A stretch of DNA of 64,000 bases from an uncultured Anaerolineae bacterium (GTDB lineage Bacteria; Chloroflexota; Anaerolineae; Promineifilales; Promineifilaceae): positions 19,245-83,244 of the forward strand of contig CALEAD010000008.1 in assembly GCA_937943625.1 (NCBI GenBank), in the 5' to 3' direction. Under the pieces are notes generated by a model. The model was given only the letters and a program-made list of their open reading frames with translations, was not told the origin of the DNA and did no database searches. This document shows, piece by piece, positions 51,752 to 59,716 of this stretch. The position numbers and the translations under genes were made by a program. Each line of letters opens with the position of its first letter. Position 1 is the first letter of the stretch.

Positions 51752-54289
51752 ATGCGCGTACCCATTTCCTGGTTAAAAGATTTTGTCACCATTGACCTAC
51801 CCATCTCTGAAGTGGACACCATCCTTACTAACGCCGGGCTGGAAGTGAAAGGTATTGAATACATTGGCCTGCCCGGCGCCGACCTGGTATGGGATCGGGA
51901 AAAGGTTGTCCTGGGCCATATTCGCCGCGTGGAGCAGCATCCGCTGGCTGACCGGCTGGTGCTGGCAACTGTGGACTATGGCGGCGAATCTCCCGAAGTG
52001 ACGGTGACCGGGGCGCCCAACCTCTTTGAGTTTGTGGGGCAGGGGGACATCACTCACCTGGGGCTATATGCTCCGTTTGCTCTGGAAGGGGCCACGCTGT
52101 ATGACGGTCACAAGGTGGAGCGCAAGCAAACCAAACTGAAGGGACGTGAGCTACGCGGCATCTATAACCGCTGTATGCTTTGCTCGGAAAAGGAGTTGGG
52201 CATCAGCGATTCGCATGAGGGCATCATTCTGATGCGCAAAGATGAATGGTCGCCTGACTATCGCGCCGGTACGCCGCTGCAAGAGGTATTGGGCGATGCC
52301 GTGCTGGAAATTGACATCATTCCCAACATTGCTCGCTGCGCTTCGATGGTGGGTGTGGCGCGAGAGTATGCGGCGCTGACTGGTCAGCCAATGCGCTACC
52401 CCGATTATGACGTGTTAATGGAAGGGGAGCCGATAAACGGCCGTATCCAGATCACTACCGCCAACCCCGAACTCAATCCCCGCTTTGTTGTCCTGCTGAT
52501 CGAAGGCGTGCAGCAAAAGCCTAGCCCTTACTGGATGCAGTATCGCCTGCGCCTGGCCGGGCAACGCCCCATCAACGTCGTCGTAGACATCAGCAACTAC
52601 GTGATGTTGGAAATGGGGCAGCCTAACCACACCTTTGATTACGACTTTCTGCGCCGTCGCGCCGATCAGTATGCCCCCAACGGGCCTGTACACATTCATA
52701 CCCGTCTGCCCTACGAAGGTGAAACCCTGACCACGCTAGATGGCGTGAAGCATAAGCTCCAGCCATACAACATTCTCGTGACCGACCCGTTGGGCAACCT
52801 GAGCCTGGGTGGCGTGATGGGCGGCGCAGACAGCGAAATCAAGCCAGAAACGACCAATGTGCTGCTAGAGGCAGCGGCCTGGAACTTCATCAACATTCGC
52901 CGCACCAGCACCCAGCTGGGCATTCACACCGACGCCGCGTTTCGCTTTAGTCGCGGCGTGCATCCCAGCCAGGCGCTGCTGGGAGCCAAACGCGCAGCGG
53001 AATTGCTGCGTCGTCTGGCAGGCGGGCGCGTGGCGCAGGGGATTGTGGACCTGTATCCCAACCCACCGCAGCCGGTTGTTGTGCGATTAGACCTGGCTTA
53101 TGCGCGCCGCCTGAGTGGGCTGCCCCTTTCTGGCGCAGAAATAGCGGAGCTGCTACACCGCCTAGAATTTGCGGTGATCGTTGATGAGACGCACCTGACG
53201 GTAACTGTGCCCAATCATCGCATGGATATTGAGGGGGGGCACGACCTGGTGGAGGAGATTTGCCGCATGGTGGGCTACGACCGTATTCCCACTACCCCCC
53301 TTGCCGACGCTCTGCCCCCGCAGCGCGGCAATAACGAGTTGACGCAAGAAGAGCGCATCAAAGACATTTTGGTGCGCGCCGGGCTGCAAGAGATCATCAG
53401 CTATCGCCTGACCTCGCCAACGGCCGAGGCGCGTCTTTACCCCGGTGGAGCCCACCTGGAGTTGATGCAACCGCAGGCTTACGTGACCCTCACGAACCCC
53501 ATCTCGCCAGAGCGCGCCGTGATGCGCCAGAGCGTGCTTGCTTCGGTGCTGGAGGCAGTGGCCAACAACGGCCGTTACCAGCCCCGCATTGCCCTGTTCG
53601 AGCTAGGACACGTGTATATCAACACCGGCCAGGCGCAGCTCCCCCTGGAAACGCCGCGCCTGGCGTTGGCGCTTACGGGTCAGCGCGAAGTGGCCACCTG
53701 GCAGCACAGCGAGCCAGCCAATTATCATTTCTTTGACCTGAAAGGCATCATGGAAGTTTTGTTTGCCAGCTTGCATCTGTCCCCGCGCTACGTCCCTGCG
53801 GCGCATCCCACCTACCGCCCAGGGCGGACGGCGCGCATCTTGTTGGGTGATGTCGAAATTGGTATCATGGGCGAACTGCACCCAGGGGTGAGCGAGGCCT
53901 TTGCCATCCGTCAGGAGGCAAGCCAGCCTGTGTTGGCGGCTGAGCTGTGGCTGGATGTTCTTATTCCGCGCATCCCCGCTATCTTCAAGTACCAGCCCCT
54001 TTCCACGTATCCGCCTGTGCATGAAGACCTGGCGGTTGTGGTAGATGCGGCGCTGCCGGCAACGGCCGTTGTCGAAGTGATGTCCCAGGCTGGTGCGCCC
54101 CTGCTCAAAGAGGTGGAGCTGTTCGATGTTTACACTGGCGCGCAAGTTCCCCCAGGCAAAAAGAGCCTGGCTTACCATCTTACCTTCCAGTCTGGCAGCA
54201 AAACTCTGTCAGACAAAGAGGTGGGCAAGTACCGGCAACGCATCATCCAGGAATTGCAAAAACAACTAAACGCCCGCCTGCGTGAGTAA
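51752..54289 (+). CDS. pheT: Phenylalanine-tRNA ligase beta subunit
   Basis: 845 residues with the full family plan: tRNA-binding OB domain (about 40-150), B3/B4 editing region (residues about 215-390), B5 (about 410-490, including MVGYDRIPTT), catalytic-like core (500-700), and C-terminal anticodon-binding FDX-ACB domain (750-845). Start ATG at 51752 follows CAAGGGAG; the longer frame to 51719 is not favoured. Together with pheS forms the heterotetramer. Confidence 0.95.
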   Translation: MRVPISWLKDFVTIDLPISEVDTILTNAGLEVKGIEYIGLPGADLVWDREKVVLGHIRRVEQHPLADRLVLATVDYGGESPEVTVTGAPNLFEFVGQGDITHLGLYAPFALEGATLYDGHKVERKQTKLKGRELRGIYNRCMLCSEKELGISDSHEGIILMRKDEWSPDYRAGTPLQEVLGDAVLEIDIIPNIARCASMVGVAREYAALTGQPMRYPDYDVLMEGEPINGRIQITTANPELNPRFVVLLIEGVQQKPSPYWMQYRLRLAGQRPINVVVDISNYVMLEMGQPNHTFDYDFLRRRADQYAPNGPVHIHTRLPYEGETLTTLDGVKHKLQPYNILVTDPLGNLSLGGVMGGADSEIKPETTNVLLEAAAWNFINIRRTSTQLGIHTDAAFRFSRGVHPSQALLGAKRAAELLRRLAGGRVAQGIVDLYPNPPQPVVVRLDLAYARRLSGLPLSGAEIAELLHRLEFAVIVDETHLTVTVPNHRMDIEGGHDLVEEICRMVGYDRIPTTPLADALPPQRGNNELTQEERIKDILVRAGLQEIISYRLTSPTAEARLYPGGAHLELMQPQAYVTLTNPISPERAVMRQSVLASVLEAVANNGRYQPRIALFELGHVYINTGQAQLPLETPRLALALTGQREVATWQHSEPANYHFFDLKGIMEVLFASLHLSPRYVPAAHPTYRPGRTARILLGDVEIGIMGELHPGVSEAFAIRQEASQPVLAAELWLDVLIPRIPAIFKYQPLSTYPPVHEDLAVVVDAALPATAVVEVMSQAGAPLLKEVELFDVYTGAQVPPGKKSLAYHLTFQSGSKTLSDKEVGKYRQRIIQELQKQLNARLRE

Positions 54290-54301
54290 CGGCCGTAGAC
54301 A

Positions 54302-54522
54302 AAGCTGGTTAGTTGGTTAGTTAGCAAGTTGGGGCACAGTTCAGACGATCTTTACAAATTTGAGCGCCGACTACCGACCGCCGACCGCGATTTTGCCCGT
54401 GATCGGCGGTCTGCCGTCGGCCGTCTGCGTTCAGAAATTTGTAAAGCGCCATTGCCAGAAAGCGTGAACCACGCCCTGGCTGGCTGGTTTCTTCTATACC
54501 CAACCAACTAACCAACCAACTA
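54302..54522. repeat. R2 element interrupted by a full R1 element
   Basis: Left R2 part: GCTGGTTAGTTGGTTAGTTAGC (54304-54325). Right R2 part: ACCCAACCAACTAACCAACCAAC (54496-54520). Between them is an R1 element (54333-54450) with TTTACAAATTTGAGCGCCG and GTTCAGAAATTTGTAAAGCG ends. R1 therefore appears to have inserted into R2. Confidence 0.7.
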
Positions 54523-54566
54523 GACAAAATAACCAATTCTGTGCCATATTTAATTGGGCAAACTTG

Positions 54567-54595
54567 TTGACATTGCGTCTCGTGCATGATATAGT
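54567..54595 (+). promoter_or_regulatory. Promoter of the MarR regulator gene
   Basis: TTGACA (54567-54572), 17 nt, TATAGT (54590-54595). Transcription would start near 54602, inside the palindromic operator described next. Confidence 0.75.
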
Positions 54596-54606
54596 TGACA
54601 TGTCAA
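54595..54606. promoter_or_regulatory. Palindromic operator TTGACATGTCAA overlapping the marR promoter
   Basis: A perfect 12-bp palindrome starts at the last base of the -10 box and covers the predicted start site. MarR-type repressors bind such short inverted repeats, so autorepression is likely. Confidence 0.55.
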
Positions 54607-54644
54607 TAGTTGCGCTATCAACGAAACTGTAGGTAGAATGGCCT

Positions 54645-55088
54645 ATGTGTGACAAAGAACTGCTCTATAACTTGATCAAAGAAACCTTCCTGTTGCTTGA
54701 TGATGGTGACCGCCGCTTTTTTCGTCGGTTTGACCTTACGGTTTCCCGTTACTACGCCCTCCACCACATTGGCGAAGACCCTGGCATCTCCTTTAGCCTA
54801 CTGAGTGATCGCATGGTGTGTGACAAGAGCAACGTCACGCGCATTATCAAAGGGCTGGAAGACGCCGGCTACGTAACACGCCACCCCCACGAAACAGACG
54901 GCCGTACCCTACGCCTGTACCTGACCGATGCGGGAACGGCCGTTTATCAGCAAGTAGCCCGTGCCCATCAACAATACAACGAAACCAGACTCAGCTGCCT
55001 GCACGAGATCGAGCACGAAACCCTTGTAGAGGGGTTAACCCGTCTGAACGAACATATGCGCGCGGAACTCGCGCTCATAGGTAGCTAA
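54645..55088 (+). CDS. MarR family transcriptional regulator
   Basis: 147 residues. Winged helix-turn-helix region FSLLSDRMVCDKSNVTRIIKG and wing RHPHETDGRTLRLYLTDAG, flanked by dimerisation helices. ATG at 54645 was chosen; an upstream ATG is out of frame. Its operator-like palindrome at 54595 suggests autoregulation, and its position directly before the maltose-type importer suggests it also controls that operon. Effector unknown. Confidence 0.9.
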   Translation: MCDKELLYNLIKETFLLLDDGDRRFFRRFDLTVSRYYALHHIGEDPGISFSLLSDRMVCDKSNVTRIIKGLEDAGYVTRHPHETDGRTLRLYLTDAGTAVYQQVARAHQQYNETRLSCLHEIEHETLVEGLTRLNEHMRAELALIGS

Positions 55089-55147
55089 CAAGGAAATCCT
55101 ACATATTTGCCCCTACTTTTGCTAAAATCCGGTTCAAGGTCCCTACA

Positions 55148-55262
55148 CAGGAGGTGATGCCTTTCCCCAGAATAGACAGGTCCATCAATCAATAGTTCTA
55201 GAAAAAGCTAGACACTCGATTTCCCAAAACACAAAATTCATTAAGTGAGGAGAAAGTAAGTA
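55148..55262 (+). promoter_or_regulatory. Leader of the maltose-binding protein gene with distal AGGAGGTGATGC
   Basis: ACAGGAGGTGATGC (about 55148-55161) is an extended match to the 16S anti-Shine-Dalgarno, but the malE-like start is 100 nt downstream with its own GTGAGGAGAAAG. A 12-codon frame opens at the ATG inside it. The same element lies in the leader of the 854 binding-protein gene. Confidence 0.45.
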
Positions 55263-56888
55263 ATGAAACACAACAAACTTTACCTGTTGCTCATTGTTTT
55301 GCTCATGAGCGCCATGCTTCTAGCTGCTTGTGGCGGCGGCACCACGACCCCCGAACCGGCTGCCCCGGAACCTGCGGCCCAACAGCCTGCCCCTGAACAG
55401 CCCGCCACGCAAGAACCCACTGCTGAACCCACCACAGCTCCTGCGCCAGAACCAGCCGCTCCGGTTGAGGACACTGGCGCTCGCCTGGTCATTTGGGCCG
55501 ACGACACCCGCTCCGCCATTCTCAGCGAGCTGGCCGCCGACTTCAAAGCACAGTACGGCGTGACCCTGGTAGTCGAAGAGGTTGCCAACATCCGCGACCA
55601 GTTCACCATTGCCGCCCCGGCTGGCGAAGGCCCAGACATCACCCTGGTCCCCCATGATCAGGCTGGCTCCATGGTAGCCAGTGGTTTGCTGGCCCCCATC
55701 GACCTGGGACCAAAGGCAAGCCTGTTTGAGCCAAAGGCCCTGGAAGCCTTCACCTTCGACGGTGAGCTGTACGGGATGCCCTATGCTACCGAGAACCTGG
55801 GCTTCTTCTATAACACCGAGCTGGTTCCTGTGCCCCCCAAGACCTGGGACGAGCTGTATGAGATTGGCAAGCAGTTGCAGGCTGAAGGTAAAGTGACCTA
55901 TGGCCTTTCTGTTTCTGGCACCACCTACGACATCTATCCGCTGCAAACCGCCTTTGGTGGCTACATTTTCGGTAAAGACAGCGCCGGCAACTGGAATCCC
56001 AACGACCTCGGCCTGGATAGCCCCGGCATGATTGCTGCCGTGCAGTGGCTGCAAGACCGCGTGCAAGAAGGGTTCATCAGCGACAGCACCGACTGGGACA
56101 CCGCCCACGTTCTCTTCGAGACCGGCGAAACCCCCTTCATCATGGCTGGCCCCTGGGCGCTAGAGCGCATCCGCAAATCCGGCGTGCCCTATGCGATCAC
56201 CAACTTCCCTGCCGGCCCGGCGGGTGAAGGGTATCCCTTCTCTGGGGTGCAGGGCTTCATTATCAATGCTTTCAGCAAGAACGTGCTGTTGGCTGAAGCC
56301 TTCCTGACCGAGTTTGTGGCCACCGAGGATGTGATGCGCAAGCTATACATCGCCGGCAACCGTCCCTCTGCCTTCACCCCCGTATTGGAAACCAGTGAAG
56401 ACGCTGACTTGCAGGCGCTCGGTGAGGCTGGTGCCAACGCCAGCCCCATGCCCGCCATTCCGGAAATGGGCTCTGTCTGGGGTTCCTGGAACGATGGCGT
56501 TGTCCTGGCGATGCAGAACCAACAGTCTGCGGCTGAATCTATGGCCAATGCGGCTGCTCAGGTGCGCGCCATCATTGGCGGTGCCTTCTCTGGCATGGTT
56601 AATGTGCCCGGCTCCTGGCAGTCTGCCGCTGGCTGCCCCGGCGACTGGCAGCCTGACTGTACCGTGACCGCCCTGACCAAAGGCGCTGATGGCCTTTACA
56701 CCGGTACTTTCAATATCCCCGCTGGCGATTACGAAGCGAAAGTTGCCCTGGACGGTAGCTGGGCAGTCAACTACGGCGTTGATGGCGTGCAAGATGGCGA
56801 CAACTACAAGTTTAGCCTGACGGCCGATGGCAGCGTGACCTTTACCTACGATCCAAACACCAACATTTTGACCATCGAAGTCAAGTAA
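55263..56888 (+). CDS. Maltose-type ABC substrate-binding lipoprotein with C-terminal X25-like domain
   Basis: 541 residues. The signal peptide has lipobox LLAACGGG, then a Pro/Glu/Ala linker (28-68) and a family-1 solute-binding domain (about 70-430; RLVIWADDTRSAILSELAADF, GEGPDITLVPHDQAGSMV, GVQGFIINAFSKN). The last 95 residues start VNVPGSWQSAAGCPGDWQPD, the pattern of the X25 starch-associated domain of pullulanases; such a domain in a binding protein would help capture polymers at the cell surface. GTGAGGAGAAAG precedes the ATG. Confidence 0.88.
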   Translation: MKHNKLYLLLIVLLMSAMLLAACGGGTTTPEPAAPEPAAQQPAPEQPATQEPTAEPTTAPAPEPAAPVEDTGARLVIWADDTRSAILSELAADFKAQYGVTLVVEEVANIRDQFTIAAPAGEGPDITLVPHDQAGSMVASGLLAPIDLGPKASLFEPKALEAFTFDGELYGMPYATENLGFFYNTELVPVPPKTWDELYEIGKQLQAEGKVTYGLSVSGTTYDIYPLQTAFGGYIFGKDSAGNWNPNDLGLDSPGMIAAVQWLQDRVQEGFISDSTDWDTAHVLFETGETPFIMAGPWALERIRKSGVPYAITNFPAGPAGEGYPFSGVQGFIINAFSKNVLLAEAFLTEFVATEDVMRKLYIAGNRPSAFTPVLETSEDADLQALGEAGANASPMPAIPEMGSVWGSWNDGVVLAMQNQQSAAESMANAAAQVRAIIGGAFSGMVNVPGSWQSAAGCPGDWQPDCTVTALTKGADGLYTGTFNIPAGDYEAKVALDGSWAVNYGVDGVQDGDNYKFSLTADGSVTFTYDPNTNILTIEVK

Positions 56889-56903
56889 ACCTTTTGCGCG
56901 GAT

Positions 56904-56940
56904 AAAGAAGGCCGAGGGAAAATCTCCCTCGGTCTTCTTT
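56904..56940 (+). terminator. Attenuating hairpin between binding-protein and permease genes
   Basis: AAAGAAGGCCGAGGGA (56904-56919) pairs with TCCCTCGGTCTTCTTT (56925-56940), one G-T pair; the stem ends in T residues. It probably limits read-through into the permease genes. Confidence 0.75.
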
Positions 56941-56965
56941 GCTTATGGGGTAAGGAGAAAAAGAC

Positions 56966-58576
56966 ATGGCGACCTTGCAGCCTGTTAGACGGCAAAGCGG
57001 AAACCCTTTTGGCCTGGAAGCCAATGTGCCATCCATGTTGCGCATCCTGGTGTTGCTTGCCATTGATATTTCGGCGATCTGGTTCATTTCCCAGGCATTT
57101 ACCCTGGGCTTTACCACACTTGCTGCGGTTCTGGTTGTTGTCTTGGTGATGATAAATGTGGTCACGTTGCTTGAAAGATTTAGCCCCGTTCGCTGGATGG
57201 TGGCAGGCCTTTCCTTCATGATTATCTTTGTCATCTACCCGATTTTCTTCACCGTGTACGTTGCTTTTACCAACTATGGTGATGGGCATCTGGTCACCCG
57301 GGAACAGGCGCTGGCGCAAATTCTGGACAGAATGTACCTGCCCGAAACCGGCCGTTCCTACTCCTGGACTGCCTTCCGCTCCCCCGAGGGAGAATATGCC
57401 CTGTGGTTATTAGATGCTGAAGGCAATGGTTTTTTGGCGCAACCCGGGCGGCCAATCCGCGCTGTGCAGCCAGGTGAAGAGGGCGTTGGTGAACTGGATG
57501 CCAACGGCATTCCCCTGACCATTGAAGGGTATAATCGCCTGAACACCATTCAGGCCTCCACAGACCCTAATATCAGAAGCATTCAATTTGGTGATGAGGA
57601 AGAGGGGTTCACCGTACAGATACGCACCAACGCGGAGGCGGGCGAGCTTTTGCCGCGTTACACCTACGATGAAGACGCTGATACGCTGCTCGATAACCTG
57701 ACCGGAGTCTTGTATGTCAATATAGATGGTACATTTACCTCTACGGTCAATAGTAGCGACCAGATTCGCCCCGGCTTCCGTGCATTTATTGGCTGGGAAA
57801 ACTTCAGGCAATTTTTTGGCAACCCGGCGCTGCGAGGGCCGTTAGTAAGAATTATTATTTGGAACTTTGCCTTTCCTTTGCTGAGCGTGCTGAGCACATT
57901 TGCCCTGGGGCTGGCAATTGCCATTATGTTTAACCAGCGCGATTTCCCGTTTAAGCGCATTATTCGCTCTTTGCTGCTGATTCCTTATACGATTCCTGGG
58001 TTGATTACGATCATCATCTGGCGCGGTATGATGAACCCGGAATTGGGGGTTATCAACCGCACGCTGACTAATCTGTTTAACATTTCCATTCCCTGGACAA
58101 CGGATGCCAATTGGGCCAAGGTGGCTATTCTGCTGGTTAATTTGTGGTTGGGGTATCCGTACTTCATGCTGGTTTGTAGTGGCGCTTTGCAGGCTATTCC
58201 CAGCGATTTGTATGAGGCAGCTGAGGTGGATGGGGCAAATATCTGGCAGCAATTCCAGCGCATTACCCTGCCGCTGCTGCTGGTGGCGGTTGGGCCGCTG
58301 CTCATTGCCTCTTATGTATTTAATTTTAATAATTTCAACCTGATTTACCTCTTTATTGCCGGTGGGCCACCCATTGCCAATGCTACGGCACAAGCCGGGC
58401 ATACAGACATTCTCATTAGTTATGTGTATAAGATGGCTTTTGAAGGGGGTGGACGCGGAGTGCAATACGGTTTGGCTTCGGCCATTACCATTGTGATCTT
58501 CTTTGTCGTGGGCGCGATTACTTTGTTCCAATTCCGCTTTACAAATATGTGGGAGGAGGTTAGCGAAAATGTCTAG
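56966..58576 (+). CDS. Maltose-type ABC transporter permease (MalF-like)
   Basis: 536 residues. Three N-terminal helices (about 22-100), a soluble extracytoplasmic insert of about 160 residues as in MalF P2, then the permease core with EAA loop EAAEVDGANIWQQFQRITLP. The length matches MalF (514) rather than generic sugar permeases (about 300). AAGGAGAAAAAG precedes the ATG. The stop overlaps the next gene by 8 nt. Confidence 0.9.
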   Translation: MATLQPVRRQSGNPFGLEANVPSMLRILVLLAIDISAIWFISQAFTLGFTTLAAVLVVVLVMINVVTLLERFSPVRWMVAGLSFMIIFVIYPIFFTVYVAFTNYGDGHLVTREQALAQILDRMYLPETGRSYSWTAFRSPEGEYALWLLDAEGNGFLAQPGRPIRAVQPGEEGVGELDANGIPLTIEGYNRLNTIQASTDPNIRSIQFGDEEEGFTVQIRTNAEAGELLPRYTYDEDADTLLDNLTGVLYVNIDGTFTSTVNSSDQIRPGFRAFIGWENFRQFFGNPALRGPLVRIIIWNFAFPLLSVLSTFALGLAIAIMFNQRDFPFKRIIRSLLLIPYTIPGLITIIIWRGMMNPELGVINRTLTNLFNISIPWTTDANWAKVAILLVNLWLGYPYFMLVCSGALQAIPSDLYEAAEVDGANIWQQFQRITLPLLLVAVGPLLIASYVFNFNNFNLIYLFIAGGPPIANATAQAGHTDILISYVYKMAFEGGGRGVQYGLASAITIVIFFVVGAITLFQFRFTNMWEEVSENV

Positions 58577-59537
58577 CATGGCTACTTTCGGGCGTGTTAG
58601 CCAATCTATGAAGGCGCAAAAGCAGCTTGGTATTGCCGTGCGCCTGGTGATTGCGGTAATCCTGATTATTTTCTCTATCTTTCCCGTTTTGTGGATTGTT
58701 TCGGCGGCCTTTAATCCGGCCAACTCGTTGGCCTCGGCGCGGCTCATACCGCAGAATGCGGGGTGGGATAATTTCTATATCTTGTATCCGCCTGCGGATG
58801 CGGCCGTGCGCACCTGGTCGGCGAATTTGTTTGGACGCGATATTTTCCCGCCGATTCCGCCTGGGCGCTTTGTGTTCCCATTTTGGACCTGGTGGTGGAA
58901 CTCGATCAAAATTGCTACGATTACGACGTTTCTGGTGTTGTTCATTACGACAACGGCCGCTTATGCGTTTTCTCGTTTTCGGTTTGCTGGCCGCCAGGCC
59001 ATGCTGAAGGCGATCTTGCTGATCCAGGTATTTCCGAATCTGCTGGCGCTGGTGGCGATCTTCTTGATGATCTCTCAGGTAGGTGACATCATCCCCTGGC
59101 TGGGGCTGAACACCCACGCCGGGCTAATTCTGGTGTACATGGGCGGCGCGATGGGGATTAACATCTGGCTGATGAAGGGGTTTATGGATACCATTCCGCG
59201 CGACATTGACGAATCGGCGATGGTGGATGGTGCTTCGCGGTGGCAGATTTTTTGGATGCTCATTTTGCCCTTGCTACGCCCAATTTTGGTAGTCATTGGC
59301 ATCCTTTCCTTTATCGGCACCTATGGTGACTTTGTGCTGGCGCGTATTTTGCTGAAAAGCACGGAGCAGTACACGCTGATGGTGGGGCTGCAAATTTTCA
59401 CTTCTGGGCAGTTCTCGCAAAAGTGGGGTGCTTTCTCTGTAGGCGCGCTGATGGGTGCGCTGCCCATCATGGTGATCTACCTGGCGCTGCAAGACCAGAT
59501 TGTGGGTGGTCTGACAACGGGCGCAGTCAAAGGGTAG
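58569..59537 (+). CDS. Maltose-type ABC transporter permease (MalG-like)
   Basis: 322 residues, six predicted helices; EAA loop DESAMVDGASRWQIFWMLIL. ATG at 58569 follows GGAGGAGG and overlaps the malF-like stop by 8 nt. No ATPase gene follows; such importers often share one MsiK/MalK-type ATPase encoded elsewhere. R1 lies directly downstream. Confidence 0.9.
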   Translation: MSSMATFGRVSQSMKAQKQLGIAVRLVIAVILIIFSIFPVLWIVSAAFNPANSLASARLIPQNAGWDNFYILYPPADAAVRTWSANLFGRDIFPPIPPGRFVFPFWTWWWNSIKIATITTFLVLFITTTAAYAFSRFRFAGRQAMLKAILLIQVFPNLLALVAIFLMISQVGDIIPWLGLNTHAGLILVYMGGAMGINIWLMKGFMDTIPRDIDESAMVDGASRWQIFWMLILPLLRPILVVIGILSFIGTYGDFVLARILLKSTEQYTLMVGLQIFTSGQFSQKWGAFSVGALMGALPIMVIYLALQDQIVGGLTTGAVKG

Positions 59538-59544
59538 GGAATTG

Positions 59545-59688
59545 TGGCATGGTTCATCATCTTCTCTGGAAACGGTGCTTAACAAATCTTTGACCGCAGA
59601 CGGCCGACGATAGGCCGCCCATCACTGGCAACATCGCGGTTGGCAGTCGGGTGCGGTCAAAGTGTAAAGATCGCTTGAAACAGGCCGA
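59545..59688. repeat. R1 element, full length (copy f)
   Basis: GGCATGGTTCATCATCTTCT, CTGGAAACGGTGCTTAACAA, TTGACCGCAGACGGCC, CATCACTGGCAACATCGCGG, and GTGCGGTCAAAGTGTAAAGATC. The first block is nearly identical to the copy at 10375. Confidence 0.75.
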
Positions 59689-59716
59689 AATTGTTAATTG
59701 TAAATAGGGGTGGTTT

